The notes beneath the pieces are model-generated. The model worked only from the letters and a program-made list of their open reading frames with translations, did no database searches and was not told where the DNA came from. Shown piece by piece: positions 44,853 to 53,306 of a DNA stretch of 64,000 nt (position 1 is its first letter; every line of letters starts with the position of its first letter). Made by a program: the position numbers and the translations under genes. This DNA comes from Bradyrhizobium sp. CCGB01 (GTDB lineage: Bacteria > Pseudomonadota > Alphaproteobacteria > Rhizobiales > Xanthobacteraceae): assembly GCF_024199795.1 (NCBI RefSeq), contig NZ_JANADK010000001.1, positions 6,634,001 to 6,698,000 on the forward strand, in the 5' to 3' direction.

Positions 44853-44937
44853 GCAAAGCGAACAACCGGAGGACGCTTCGACAAGTTCGGCCATCGCGAA
44901 ATGGCCTTTGCGATCCGCCGCGCCTCGATCGGAAAAA

Positions 44938-45117
44938 TCAGGCGTTGCCGTCTTCGCGCGGGAACGGCTCATGCGTCTTGCGGCCGAGGAAGATATCAGG
45001 TTTCGGCAGCTTCAAGACCGCGAGGCCGAATTCATGCGCCGCAACACCACGCGCATAAACCTCCACGAAGCGACTTTGGCTTTCGAGAAATGCCTGGGGG
45101 TCGTATTCGGATACCAT
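44938..45117 (-). CDS. Small hypothetical protein (59 residues)
   Basis: MVSEYDPQAFLESQSRFVEV, then YARGVAAHEFGLAVLKLPKP. GGAG lies about seven bases before ATG 45117. No transmembrane segment. Composition and ribosome site support it; family not recognised. Confidence 0.5.
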   Translation of the reverse strand: MVSEYDPQAFLESQSRFVEVYARGVAAHEFGLAVLKLPKPDIFLGRKTHEPFPREDGNA

Positions 45118-45232
45118 TGCCGCACTCCGATTGCCCACCGACCATAACCGAAAATCAAATCACGACAGTCCAAAAGGATACCTGGCTAGGCACACCGATG
45201 GCACGACTCTGTTACCAATATTGCCGGAACGC

Positions 45233-45478
45233 ATGGACCAGGGGTCCATTAATCCACCGGATCGAACCAATTCAGGGATTGGTATCGTGGGCGTCGAGCG
45301 AAACCGGCCGCCGAGATACTGGCGGATGAGAGCGGAGGAGTTCCGAGCCAAGGCGGACAATGCCGAGCACCCGCCCGTCAAGGCATCGCTGCGCAAGGTC
45401 GCGGAGACTTACGAAGAGCTCGCCCGCCGTGCCGAGAAAATCCGCACCATCCGGGATGTGGACGGGACGTCCGAATAG
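45233..45478 (+). CDS. Small conserved protein with RAEEFRxKAD helix pair (81 residues)
   Basis: The conserved part is YWRMRAEEFRAKADNAEHPP plus ASLRKVAETYEELARRAEKI, two helices in a pattern repeated many times in Bradyrhizobium genomes. The start is uncertain: ATG 45233 is used, but a frame opens at 45131 and ATG 45326 is also possible. Function unknown. Confidence 0.6.
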   Translation: MDQGSINPPDRTNSGIGIVGVERNRPPRYWRMRAEEFRAKADNAEHPPVKASLRKVAETYEELARRAEKIRTIRDVDGTSE

Positions 45479-45529
45479 GATCGCCGTCGCCACACCAGCT
45501 TCTTTGGACAATGCCGGGGTATCAGGATT

Positions 45530-45751
45530 TCACGTGGGTCCTCCGAGCCGCCTGCGAGCCTTCGCAGCATGGATCTCGGACAGCGCGATGATGATTGCGA
45601 CAACGCCGCCGCCGCCAACCATCATGATCAACACCATTCCAAGCATTCGAATCGCCCGCGTGCCCCGCGAGGTTCCTAAGTACCAAAGTGAACCGTTCGT
45701 TCCAAAAACAAAACGAGCCATTGCAAGTTTCAAGTAGGTAGCGCGCAGCAT
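45530..45751 (-). CDS. Possible small membrane protein (73 residues)
   Basis: The C-terminal half holds one strong transmembrane helix (MLGMVLIMMVGGGGVVAIII) followed by a basic tail AKARRRLGGPT. The start (45751 or 45721) lacks a ribosome site, so the call rests on hydrophobic composition. Confidence 0.4.
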   Translation of the reverse strand: MLRATYLKLAMARFVFGTNGSLWYLGTSRGTRAIRMLGMVLIMMVGGGGVVAIIIALSEIHAAKARRRLGGPT

Positions 45752-45831
45752 CCAATAGGAGGCTAACCTTCACCTCAAGTTCATGATGCCTGCCCTAAAC
45801 CTCCGGCCGACAACGGCACGTAGGTAGGAAG

Positions 45832-46158
45832 ATGTCCTTTGACCCGATGGCCGCTGCGGTCGACTGGCTTGACGCCTACCGCGCCGGCAATATCGAAGCC
45901 ATCCTGGGAATGTATGCCGACGACGCGATCGTCCATTGCGGCTGCGATGGCATGAAGACGATTTCGACCCCGCAGGGCCTGCGCGCCTATTGGGTCGACC
46001 GTCTCAAAAATCACCCCGCCTCCCGCCTGGACGATCTCCAGCCGTCCGGGGATGGAGCCGCCATTTCCTATATCTCACACGCCGGCGTCGTAAGCGCGAC
46101 ACTCACCTTCAATGCGTCCGGCAAGATCACCTCGCTGAGGTGCGGACCTTCCATCTAG
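45832..46158 (+). CDS. SnoaL/NTF2-like protein
   Basis: The 108-residue protein has the NTF2-fold pattern AAAVDWLDAYRAGNIEAILG, MYADDAIVHCGCDG and the end GVVSATLTFNASGKITSLR. Members bind small ligands or catalyse isomerisations; the pocket residue pattern here does not identify the substrate. Stand-alone gene. Confidence 0.82.
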   Translation: MSFDPMAAAVDWLDAYRAGNIEAILGMYADDAIVHCGCDGMKTISTPQGLRAYWVDRLKNHPASRLDDLQPSGDGAAISYISHAGVVSATLTFNASGKITSLRCGPSI

Positions 46159-46313
46159 CCGCGTTCATTTTCTCAGGTTGTCGCCCGCGATACCCCGACG
46201 GGTCAAACTTTAACCAAATGCGGCGAAGCGGATTGGGCGGAACGAAATCTCTTCGCGCCATGCTGGGACATGTCCCCTGCGAAGGACGCTCGGGCAAGCT
46301 GGAGAGACCGTCG

Positions 46314-46499
46314 ATGTATTACGTCGCCGCCGCATTGCTGGTGCTGTCGGGACTGTTCTACTCCGCGGGCCATCACGAGCTCGGCCAGTTCGGCGCGAAC
46401 ATGTGCCGCTATGGCAGCACGTTCTGCGACAGCCCGGTGCTGGTCTTCACCGGCGGCGCGCTGGCCGCCGCCTGGGGCATGTTCGTCAGCGTCAAGTAG
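46314..46499 (+). CDS. Small membrane protein (61 residues)
   Basis: GGAGAG precedes ATG 46314 by seven bases. MYYVAAALLVLSGLFYSAGH, a four-cysteine-free middle with two Cys (MCRYGSTFCDS) and a second helix VLVFTGGALAAAWGMFVSV predict two membrane segments with a disulfide-capable loop between them. Function unknown. Confidence 0.7.
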   Translation: MYYVAAALLVLSGLFYSAGHHELGQFGANMCRYGSTFCDSPVLVFTGGALAAAWGMFVSVK

Positions 46500-46524
46500 C
46501 GGCACCCGCTTCGGCGCGCCGGCT

Positions 46525-46674
46525 TTAAGTCTCGTCGTTCTTGTAGCGCTTGCGCACGATGCTTTCGGCAACACGACGTTCGGTCGGGCTGCGGTAGCGA
46601 TTGCGCAGCACGCCGTAGATCAGCGCCACCAGCAGGACGAAGGCACCGACAAAGAACACTGCTTCCAGGCCCAT
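46525..46674 (-). CDS. 49-residue membrane protein with basic tail
   Basis: ATG 46674 has GAAGGAGG just upstream. The product starts MGLEAVFFVGAFVLLVALIY and ends with a charged tail (RNRYRSPTERRVAESIVRKR then YKNDET). It is one helix plus a cytoplasmic basic tail, a form common in rhizobia. Function unknown. Confidence 0.7.
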   Translation of the reverse strand: MGLEAVFFVGAFVLLVALIYGVLRNRYRSPTERRVAESIVRKRYKNDET

Positions 46675-46707
46675 GAGGCCCTCCTTCGAATTCTTCCGCT
46701 CAACGCG

Positions 46708-46881
46708 CTACCTCGCCAATTCCTTGCGGACGGCGGCGGCCGAATTGCCGACCTTGTCGACGGCCTTCTTCAGCTCCTCCTTCGATACGCCGAGCGCGTG
46801 CGTCCAGTACTTGACCTCGAAGGCCTCGTGCATGTTGATCTTGCTGCGGTCCGGTTGCTCGCGCTTCGTCAGGTTGTCCAT
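46708..46881 (-). CDS. DUF3606-like protein (57 residues)
   Basis: MDNLTKREQPDRSKINMHEA followed by FEVKYWTHALGVSKEELKKA and VDKVGNSAAAVRKELAR fit DUF3606: a small helical protein usually encoded near stress genes. GGAGG lies eight bases before ATG 46881. An earlier in-frame start at 47007 lacks support. Confidence 0.82.
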   Translation of the reverse strand: MDNLTKREQPDRSKINMHEAFEVKYWTHALGVSKEELKKAVDKVGNSAAAVRKELAR

Positions 46882-46948
46882 GGCGTTTCCTCCCTCAGGC
46901 AGGAAAAACGCCATCGGGGACCGGCCGTTCCATACGGTGCGGCGAGGC

Positions 46949-47038
46949 TCACACGTTGAGCCACAGCATCGAAGCGAGCACCGCTGAAAACACAAACAGC
47001 CCGGCAATTGCGATTCTGAAAACCAGGTCGGCGGCCAC
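46949..47038 (-). CDS. 29-residue membrane peptide with GTG start
   Basis: GTG 47038 follows AAAGGGGG and encodes MAADLVFRIAIAGLFVFSAV then LASMLWLNV, one transmembrane helix. The ribosome site and composition support it despite its length. It precedes the DUF3606-like gene on the same strand. Confidence 0.5.
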   Translation of the reverse strand: MAADLVFRIAIAGLFVFSAVLASMLWLNV

Positions 47039-47259
47039 GCGTGCCCCCTTTCGTGTTTGCAAATTCTTTGCCTGCACGGCGCGCGATCCCGGCCTTGGCT
47101 AGGCGGGGGACCGCACCGTGTGTTTGCTGCCGGGGGCGGGTGTGCAACGGCCCGTCGAGCGGCAGCGCAACGCGCGAATCAATCTATCGTTCCAAGCTTG
47201 CAGCGGGCGCTCCAGTTTGACGAATGTCAATCCGCACGAGAGCCGAGCGGAGTACTGCC

Positions 47260-47358
47260 TTGCACGACCCGACCGTGGACCATGACCTCGCTGCCCTGTC
47301 CGATGGCACGCTCGCCTTCATCGGCGACAAGGCGCTGAGAGGCGCGATGCACTGGTGA
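47260..47358 (+). CDS. Possible 32-residue peptide with TTG start
   Basis: TTG 47260 with GGAG eight bases upstream encodes MHDPTVDHDLAALSDGTLAF then IGDKALRGAMHW. The composition is protein-like but no family is recognised, and a longer ancestral frame may have been lost upstream. Confidence 0.3.
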   Translation: MHDPTVDHDLAALSDGTLAFIGDKALRGAMHW

Positions 47359-47380
47359 CCGGTTGAACATGGGGCAAACG

Positions 47381-47464
47381 AAGAGCCCGCGACCGGCGAC
47401 GGTGCGGGCTCTACGATTTCTGTGACGGTATAACTCTACAAGTGTTTTGCCCGACGCGTCAAAG
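47381..47464 (-). repeat. Hairpin repeat, copy R6 (most diverged)
   Basis: A hairpin GAGCCCGC...GCGGGCTC (47383-47412) is followed by a tail in which only the last 20 bases (AGTGTTTTGCCCGACGCGTC) keep the consensus. On the minus strand it reads TTGACG-N18-TAGAGT. It lies just before the Nramp-like gene. Confidence 0.75.
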
Positions 47465-47569
47465 CAACGGCGGAGCATTGGCGTCAGCAGGCGGCGGCGC
47501 TGGCCGACGATGGAACTTTGCTGGCCTTATCGCGCTTGAAGCACAATTCGCAATTCCGGAAGGTCAGCC

Positions 47570-48883
47570 CTGTCAAACCGATCGAAACACGCCGCCAGGC
47601 ACGCCAACACCGAAGGCCCGACGACGTCCGGGCCGGCGCTGCTGAAGCGGCTCGGGCCCGGCCTCGTCACCGGCGCCGCCGACGACGATCCGTCGGGCAT
47701 CGCCACCTATTCGCAGGCGGGTGCGCAATTCGGCTACGGGCTGCTCTGGACGGTGTTTCTGACCCTGCCGTTCATGATCGCGATTCAGCTCGTCAGTGGG
47801 CTGATCGGCCGGGTCACCGGCAAGGGTCTCGCCGCCAACGTCCTGCAGCTCGCGCCGCGCTGGATCGTGCTGGGGCTCGTGTCGCTGCTCGTCATCGCCA
47901 ACACCATCAACATCGCCGCCGACATCGCCGCGATGGCGGAGGCGCTCTCGCTGGTCATCGGCGGGCTCAATCACGAGCACGCGCTGATCTTCGCAGCCGG
48001 CTCGACCCTGCTTCAGGTGTTCGTGCCCTATCGCCGCTATTCGCCGGTGCTCAAATTCCTGACGCTGGCGCTGTTCGCCTATGTCGCCACCGCCTTCACC
48101 GTGAGGATCCCCTGGAGCACCGCCCTGCTCGCCGCGGTGTGGCCGAAGGCGAATGTCAGCGCCGAGTATTTCCTGATGGTCGTCGCCGTGCTCGGCACCA
48201 CCATCAGCCCCTATCTCTTCTTCTGGCAGGCCTCGCAGGAAGTCGAGGAGATGAACCAGGGCAAGCGCGACAAGCCGCTGCGCGACATGCCGAACGGCGG
48301 CGACCCCGAGATCGCGCGCATCCGCTTCGACACCATCGTCGGCATGCTGCTCTCCAACTGCATCGCCTTCTTCATCATCCTGACCACGGCGTCCGTGCTG
48401 AATGCCAATGGTGTCACCAAGATCAACTCGGCAACCCAGGCCGCCGAAGCGCTGCGTCCGCTCGCCGGCGACTTCACCTTCGCACTGTTCGCGATCGGCA
48501 TCATCGGCACCGGCCTCCTGGCGATCCCGGTGCTGGCGGGCTCGGCGGCCTACGGCGTTGCGGAGATTTTCGGCTGGCGCGCCACGCTGGAGGCGAAGCC
48601 GGAGAAAGCGGTCGGCTTCTACACCATCATCGCGGCCGCAACCATCATCGGCTTCGGCCTCGGCTTCACCGGCATCGACTCGATCCACATGCTGGTATGG
48701 AGCGCGGTGCTCAACGGTATCGTCGCCGTGCCGATCATGGCCATGATGATGCTGATCGTATCGAGCCGTGCGATCATGGGCCGCTTCAAGGCCCGCCCAT
48801 GGCTGGTCGCGCTGGGCTGGCTCGGCACCGCGATCATGGCGCTGGCCGTCCTCGCTCTGCTCGGCTCGTCATTGATCGGCTGA
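47570..48883 (+). CDS. Nramp-family divalent-metal transporter, apparent CTG start
   Basis: The frame encodes an inner-membrane transporter with TM1 motif VTGAADDDPSGIATYSQAG, about eleven helices and the TM6-like region LGTTISPYLFFWQASQEVEE. The frame is open from 47540 but has no ATG, GTG or TTG before 47753, which would remove TM1 with its metal-site loop. CTG 47570 begins MSNRSKHAARHANTEGP-like (CTG read as Met), six bases after GGAAGG, giving the normal length of 437 residues. So either CTG is the start or the true start codon has mutated. The DPSG variant differs from classical Nramp DPGN, so the metal may not be manganese. Confidence 0.78.
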   Translation: MSNRSKHAARHANTEGPTTSGPALLKRLGPGLVTGAADDDPSGIATYSQAGAQFGYGLLWTVFLTLPFMIAIQLVSGLIGRVTGKGLAANVLQLAPRWIVLGLVSLLVIANTINIAADIAAMAEALSLVIGGLNHEHALIFAAGSTLLQVFVPYRRYSPVLKFLTLALFAYVATAFTVRIPWSTALLAAVWPKANVSAEYFLMVVAVLGTTISPYLFFWQASQEVEEMNQGKRDKPLRDMPNGGDPEIARIRFDTIVGMLLSNCIAFFIILTTASVLNANGVTKINSATQAAEALRPLAGDFTFALFAIGIIGTGLLAIPVLAGSAAYGVAEIFGWRATLEAKPEKAVGFYTIIAAATIIGFGLGFTGIDSIHMLVWSAVLNGIVAVPIMAMMMLIVSSRAIMGRFKARPWLVALGWLGTAIMALAVLALLGSSLIG

Positions 48884-49121
48884 CCAGGGCGTGCACTCAT
48901 AAACGGCCGGATGGGAAGTCTGCTTCCGGGAGCATAGCAGACCAATTGTGCTCAACGAGAGTTCTTCGGATTTTGACCCCAAGCGGATTTCGTTAGCGCC
49001 TAGTAAACGACTTCACAACAAGAGTCGGTCTTCGATTTTGTCTCTATTGATTGGCACCGTGCAAATTAGGCGGGCATGGCTACCATGCACGCAAATTGGC
49101 AAAGACGCGTGAGAGTGACAG

Positions 49122-49610
49122 ATGAAGGTTACGATCGCTATCGCAGCGTTCCTGCTCGTTGGCTCTGTCGCGCTTGGTTATGCCTACATTGGTGGCTATG
49201 CACCATTCACGTCTCAATTTGTGCAGACTTGCGAGAATGCAATCAAAGAGCGGCTGGCAGATCCTTTGTCTTATCGTCGGATCGGTGTGGACGACTCCAG
49301 AAGTACGATCACATGGGACGAGTTTTTCGCTGAGCCGGAGCGGTCCGTGCCTGAATCAACCAGAAAAGCTATGATCCAGGCTGCGCGAGGGCAGCCGGTT
49401 CAGTATGTGGCCCTCATCGACTACCAAGCTCAGGACGCCATCGGCGCCATCATTCGAGAAAGGGCCTCATGTACATTCAACTCGCTCACTGGGAGCGATG
49501 CGCCTACTCGTACGTACTGGGTTAAGATCGATGGCGAACGTAACTTGGAATGGGCCGTTAGGCAGCCCAATGCCGCAACTCTCCATCAGCGTTTGCTGAA
49601 AAATATGTAA
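49122..49610 (+). CDS. Hypothetical exported or membrane-anchored protein (162 residues)
   Basis: The N terminus MKVTIAIAAFLLVGSVALGY is a signal peptide or anchor. The rest contains CENAIKERLADPLSYRRIGV and a second cysteine (ERASCTFNSL), allowing a disulfide. Base composition is clearly lower in GC than the neighbours, which suggests recent transfer. No family recognised. Confidence 0.65.
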   Translation: MKVTIAIAAFLLVGSVALGYAYIGGYAPFTSQFVQTCENAIKERLADPLSYRRIGVDDSRSTITWDEFFAEPERSVPESTRKAMIQAARGQPVQYVALIDYQAQDAIGAIIRERASCTFNSLTGSDAPTRTYWVKIDGERNLEWAVRQPNAATLHQRLLKNM

Positions 49611-49705
49611 GTGCAACTTCGAAAGGGTCGGCTGCTGGAGGGCGCCGAGATCTGCGACGCGATGACGAACGCCGCGCACACGGCCGGCACGCTGATGACC
49701 GCCTA

Positions 49706-49990
49706 TTACGGCGTCACGGGATTGACGGTCGGAGACGTCTTCGGCCCCAGCCGCTCCGGCTCGACCGGCGATTTCGGCTCGGTGGGTAGCACCCTGGCGC
49801 CGGCAGCGTGGGCAGCCTCACCCGTGTTCGCATACATCGCGACATGTGCCGGCTGCGTCTTGGCGCGGTTCCATGGCCCATGATCGACGATCAACATCGC
49901 AGCAATCGTCAAGCCGGCCACGATCAGCGCGATCACGCCGGGGTGGCGAAGCGCCGAGGACATGGAGTTCGCGAAGCGATGAGTTGCCAT
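49706..49990 (-). CDS. Small membrane-anchored protein (94 residues)
   Basis: One helix (HPGVIALIVAGLTIAAMLIV) follows a short basic N terminus; the remaining 55 residues are proline-rich and probably periplasmic (VLPTEPKSPVEPERLGPKTS). The pattern is familiar from Bradyrhizobium but has no known function. A rightward frame over the same bases is judged a shadow. Confidence 0.6.
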   Translation of the reverse strand: MATHRFANSMSSALRHPGVIALIVAGLTIAAMLIVDHGPWNRAKTQPAHVAMYANTGEAAHAAGARVLPTEPKSPVEPERLGPKTSPTVNPVTP

Positions 49991-50104
49991 CGAAAGACCC
50001 GTTATGTTTCCTCTCGCAGGTTAACTCAAACCCATCCTGCGAGTTCCGCCGTCGCTTTAAGCAAGTTCCGAGCCACTGCGCGAAACCGGATCGTGCCGAT
50101 ATGA

Positions 50105-50647
50105 TCACTTCTTCACATCGGGGCGCGCGTCGCCGACGAATCTGTCGCGGTTCGGCATTTTGACGGCCGCAAGCGATTTGGCATCGAGTGTCGCATCGGC
50201 TCCCACCAGCCCGTTCAGGTTCAGGATATAGGCGGACACCGCATAGACGTCCTCGTCACTCAGCGACTGCGGCGCGTTCTGCGGCATGGCGCGGCGGATA
50301 TAGTCGAACAGCGTGGGCGCATAAGGCCAATAGCTGCCGACGGTGCGGATCGGCCTCGCCGTCCCGATCGTGCCCTGCCCGCCGACGAGCCGGTCACCCA
50401 AGCCACCCTCGCCTTTGTCGCCATGGCAGGAGGCACATTGCTGCGCGAACACGTCGCGCCCATGGCTGACCGAGCCGCCTCCCTTCGGCAGATTGCTGCC
50501 GTCACGTCCGATATCGATATTCCAGCCCGCGATCTCCGCGGCCGTCGCCGGGCGACCGATGCCGTAGACGCTTTGCGCCTGCGCCTCGCTCGCGATGGCA
50601 CCGAGCGCGATTGCAGCGGCAATGCCGCAAGTCTCACGCCAGCGCAT
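50105..50647 (-). CDS. Periplasmic c-type cytochrome, partner of the sulfite dehydrogenase
   Basis: The 180-residue protein has a signal peptide (MRWRETCGIAAAIALGAIAS, cleavage near AQAQ), one heme site CASCH (about 71-75) and a likely methionine ligand in RRAMPQNAPQSLSDED. It accepts electrons from the molybdenum subunit, like SorB or the N-terminal part of SoxD. Its start overlaps the end of that gene by 14 bases, so the two are coupled. Confidence 0.88.
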   Translation of the reverse strand: MRWRETCGIAAAIALGAIASEAQAQSVYGIGRPATAAEIAGWNIDIGRDGSNLPKGGGSVSHGRDVFAQQCASCHGDKGEGGLGDRLVGGQGTIGTARPIRTVGSYWPYAPTLFDYIRRAMPQNAPQSLSDEDVYAVSAYILNLNGLVGADATLDAKSLAAVKMPNRDRFVGDARPDVKK

Positions 50648-51905
50648 TGGTCACCTCGCCGTCATCAGCGATGCGCCAGGGCCAGATCGCGTTGTTGTGG
50701 TAGAAATAGTTCTCGCCGCGCACTGCGAGCAGCTCGGCTAGCGTCGGCTGCACATAGCCGGTCTCGTCGACGGCACGGCTCTGGATCACGGCCGGCTTGC
50801 CGTCCCATTGCCAGGGCAGACGGAACCGCGTGAGGGCGCGCGTCAATACCGGCTCCTGCAATCGCGCATCCTGCCAGCTCTTGCCGTCATCGACCGACAC
50901 CTCGACACGCTTGATCTTGCCGTGTCCGCTCCAGGCGATGCCGGTGATCTCGTGGAAGCCAGGCGCTCCCAGGCGCTGACCGCCCGAGGGGCGCGTAATG
51001 ATCGACTTGGCTTCCATGTAGAAGGAAAACTCGCGCGCCGTGCCGTCAGGCAGGAGATCGGTGTATTTCGAGGTCTCTTCGCGCGAATAGGTGGGCTCCG
51101 CGGTCACATGCAGGCGGCGCAGCCACTTCACGCTCATATTGCCTTCGAAGCCCGGCAGGAACAGCCGCAACGGATAGCCCTGCTGCGGACGCAGCCGCTC
51201 ACCGTTCTGGCTGTAGACCAGAAGGGCGTCCTCGAGGCATTTCTCGATCGGAATGCTGCGTGTCAGCGCAGCGGCGTCAGCGCCTTCGGCGACGACCCAC
51301 TTGGCGCCCGGTTTCAATCCGGCCTCCTGGAGCACCAGCTTCAGGCTCACCCCGGTCCATTCGGCGCAACTCACCAGACCCACGAGGTCCGATGCCGTCT
51401 TGCCATAGGGCTTGGTGTAACCGGGATTGCCGGAGCATTCGAGGAAGTGGATGTGCGACTCCGACGGGAAACGCCGGAGATCGTCCATCGTGAACATCAG
51501 GGGACGCCCGACCAGCCCGTGCAGCATCAAGCGATGTTGCGCCGGATCGATGGTCGGAACACCGCCATGATGCCGCTCGTAGAACAATCCGTTCGGCGTG
51601 ATGATGCCGTCGAGCTCCTGTAACGGCGTCCGGCTGGAGGCCGATATGTACTGCTTCAGGGTCTTCGAGATGTTCTTGACGACGCCCTTCTCGAACGGGG
51701 ACGGCGCGCCATAGGGCTCGGCTCCCATCGGCTCGCCCGGCGCCTTCATCCATTCTGGAATGCCGGGCGGAAGGTTGTCCGTCTCAGCCGCGGCCGCCGC
51801 GCCAGCCCCCAGAGCGGCACTGCCCGCCACCGCAGTGCCGCCTTGCAGGAAGCGACGGCGTGTTGTCTGCGCGGATTTTCCGGCGGCGTCGATCGTGCTG
51901 CTCAT
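50634..51905 (-). CDS. soxC: SoxC-like sulfite dehydrogenase, molybdopterin subunit
   Basis: The 423-residue enzyme starts with a twin-arginine signal (TTRRRFLQGGTAVAGSAALG), then the oxidoreductase molybdopterin domain with the Mo-ligand cysteine in HIHFLECSGNPGY (about 150) and the C-terminal Mo-co dimerisation domain (GFHEITGIAWSGHGKIKRVE). It oxidises sulfite, or a sulfur group carried by SoxYZ, in the periplasm. It is paired with the cytochrome c gene. No soxXYZAB genes are present in the window, so it probably acts as a stand-alone sulfite dehydrogenase; SorA is the alternative name. Confidence 0.82.
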   Translation of the reverse strand: MSSTIDAAGKSAQTTRRRFLQGGTAVAGSAALGAGAAAAAETDNLPPGIPEWMKAPGEPMGAEPYGAPSPFEKGVVKNISKTLKQYISASSRTPLQELDGIITPNGLFYERHHGGVPTIDPAQHRLMLHGLVGRPLMFTMDDLRRFPSESHIHFLECSGNPGYTKPYGKTASDLVGLVSCAEWTGVSLKLVLQEAGLKPGAKWVVAEGADAAALTRSIPIEKCLEDALLVYSQNGERLRPQQGYPLRLFLPGFEGNMSVKWLRRLHVTAEPTYSREETSKYTDLLPDGTAREFSFYMEAKSIITRPSGGQRLGAPGFHEITGIAWSGHGKIKRVEVSVDDGKSWQDARLQEPVLTRALTRFRLPWQWDGKPAVIQSRAVDETGYVQPTLAELLAVRGENYFYHNNAIWPWRIADDGEVTNALA

Positions 51906-52065
51906 TGCGGATCCTCGGCTGAAGCTCGACCCGCATCAAACCTTCCGCGAAGTGCAATTGCAATTCGCTCGTATTTCAAAAACAGGCGATTTCGATCATG
52001 ACTGATCCAAATCCGCCGGTCGCGTCAGCAGTTCCATTCTTCGCAACGCACAAACATCTCTCGCG

Positions 52066-53043
52066 TTACTCGCCCGGAGCGATCGCGTTGCTCGGCGTCG
52101 GCCGATCGGTGATCTGCTGTCCGAACAGGCTGCCGATCAACTCCACCGCCGTGCGCGCGGTGCGACCGCGCTCGTCCAGGAACGGATTGAGCTCGACGAT
52201 GTCGACCGATCCCACCAAGCCGGAATCGTGCAGCAGCTCCATGATGAGATGCGCCTCGCGATAGGTCGCTCCGCCCGGTACCGTGGTGCCGACTCCCGGA
52301 GCCACACTGGGATCGAGGAAATCAACATCGAAGCTGACATGGAGCACGCCATTGCTCGCCTTGACACGCTCGATGACACGCCGGATCAGCACAGCGACGC
52401 CGAACTCGTCGATCTGGCGCATGTCGACAACCCTGATCCGGCGTGTGCGCATCAACTCCTTTTCGAGCTTGTCGACCGAACGCGCACCGAACAGGTCCAG
52501 CCTATCAGGATCGATCGAAGTGCGCGGATCATCGCCGAGCAATCCGTCGAGGCCGGGCTCGCCGCACAAGAACGCCGCCGACATGCCATGCATGTTGGCG
52601 GTGATCGTCGTCTCGGGCGTATTGTAATCGGCATGGGCGTCGAGCCAGAGCACGAACAGCTCGCGTCCGCGCTCCTGCCAGTGGCGCGCCATGGCATTCA
52701 CCGAGCCCATCGACAATGTGTGATCGCCGCCGAGGAAGATCGGTAGCGCGCCGGTTTGCGCGATCTCATATCCCTTGCGGCTCAGCAAGCGGGTCCAGCG
52801 CTGGATTTCGCGGTAGTGATTGGCTTTTCCCGGCGGCCTGTCAGCGAGGTCGCTGACCTCCGCCACCGAGAGATCGCCGCAATCGACAACCTCGAAATCA
52901 AGGCCTTCGAGCAGTGCCGCAAGGCCGGCGGTGCGCAGCGCCGCAGGGCCCATCAAGGTGCCGCGCTGCGAAGCCCCCATGTCGATGGGCGCGCCGAGCA
53001 AGGCGATGCGCCGGGCTCGATCCGTCATGATCCGATCGGTCAC
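52066..53043 (-). CDS. Arginase
   Basis: The 325-residue ureohydrolase has the manganese-site motifs GGDHTLSMG (about 116), WLDAHADYNTPETT (about 142) and SFDVDFLDPSVAPGVGT (about 237), all intact. It converts arginine to ornithine and urea in the cytoplasm. The start is GTG 53043, seven bases after AGGAG. An agmatinase-type substrate is less likely because of the DAHADYNTPETT loop. Confidence 0.9.
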   Translation of the reverse strand: MTDRIMTDRARRIALLGAPIDMGASQRGTLMGPAALRTAGLAALLEGLDFEVVDCGDLSVAEVSDLADRPPGKANHYREIQRWTRLLSRKGYEIAQTGALPIFLGGDHTLSMGSVNAMARHWQERGRELFVLWLDAHADYNTPETTITANMHGMSAAFLCGEPGLDGLLGDDPRTSIDPDRLDLFGARSVDKLEKELMRTRRIRVVDMRQIDEFGVAVLIRRVIERVKASNGVLHVSFDVDFLDPSVAPGVGTTVPGGATYREAHLIMELLHDSGLVGSVDIVELNPFLDERGRTARTAVELIGSLFGQQITDRPTPSNAIAPGE

Positions 53044-53202
53044 GGCAGTCTCCTGAGATCAGCAAGGCTCCGCCAGCCTAACAGAGATTCGCACCCGTCG
53101 TTGCCCGGGGATGACGAAAGGGCCCGCGCGCCCTGGAACAAATTCCCGCACGCCGCATTTCCTCCGCAAGGCCGGCACCCGCCGTTTACAGACGGCGCCT
53201 GT

Positions 53203-53267
53203 CGCGGATAGCCAAAGGTCGTTCGACCCGCTGTTCAAAACGAGCGCTCGCGCGGATAGCCAAAGGT
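53203..53267. repeat. Pair of 17-base direct repeats
   Basis: CGCGGATAGCCAAAGGT occurs at 53203-53219 and again at 53251-53267, 48 bases apart, between arginase and the small anchor gene. It may be a local duplication or a pair of binding sites for the 53307 promoter. Confidence 0.6.
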
Positions 53268-53306
53268 GCCGGCCTCCATCTCTTTTCCAACTCTGGAGTC
53301 GCGAGC

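Noticed and set aside
35557..47464. CRISPR array or integron attC sites as explanation of the repeated hairpins
   Set aside because: Copies are kilobases apart, spacers are not uniform, no cas or integrase gene is present, and the attC core sites are absent.
47518..48996. 492-codon frame over the Nramp-like gene
   Set aside because: It has arginine/histidine-rich, unnatural composition; the frame with transmembrane helices and the DDDPSG motif is the real one.
49611..49883. Rightward frame opposite the 94-residue membrane protein
   Set aside because: The leftward frame has a clean transmembrane helix and proline-rich domain; the rightward one looks like its shadow.
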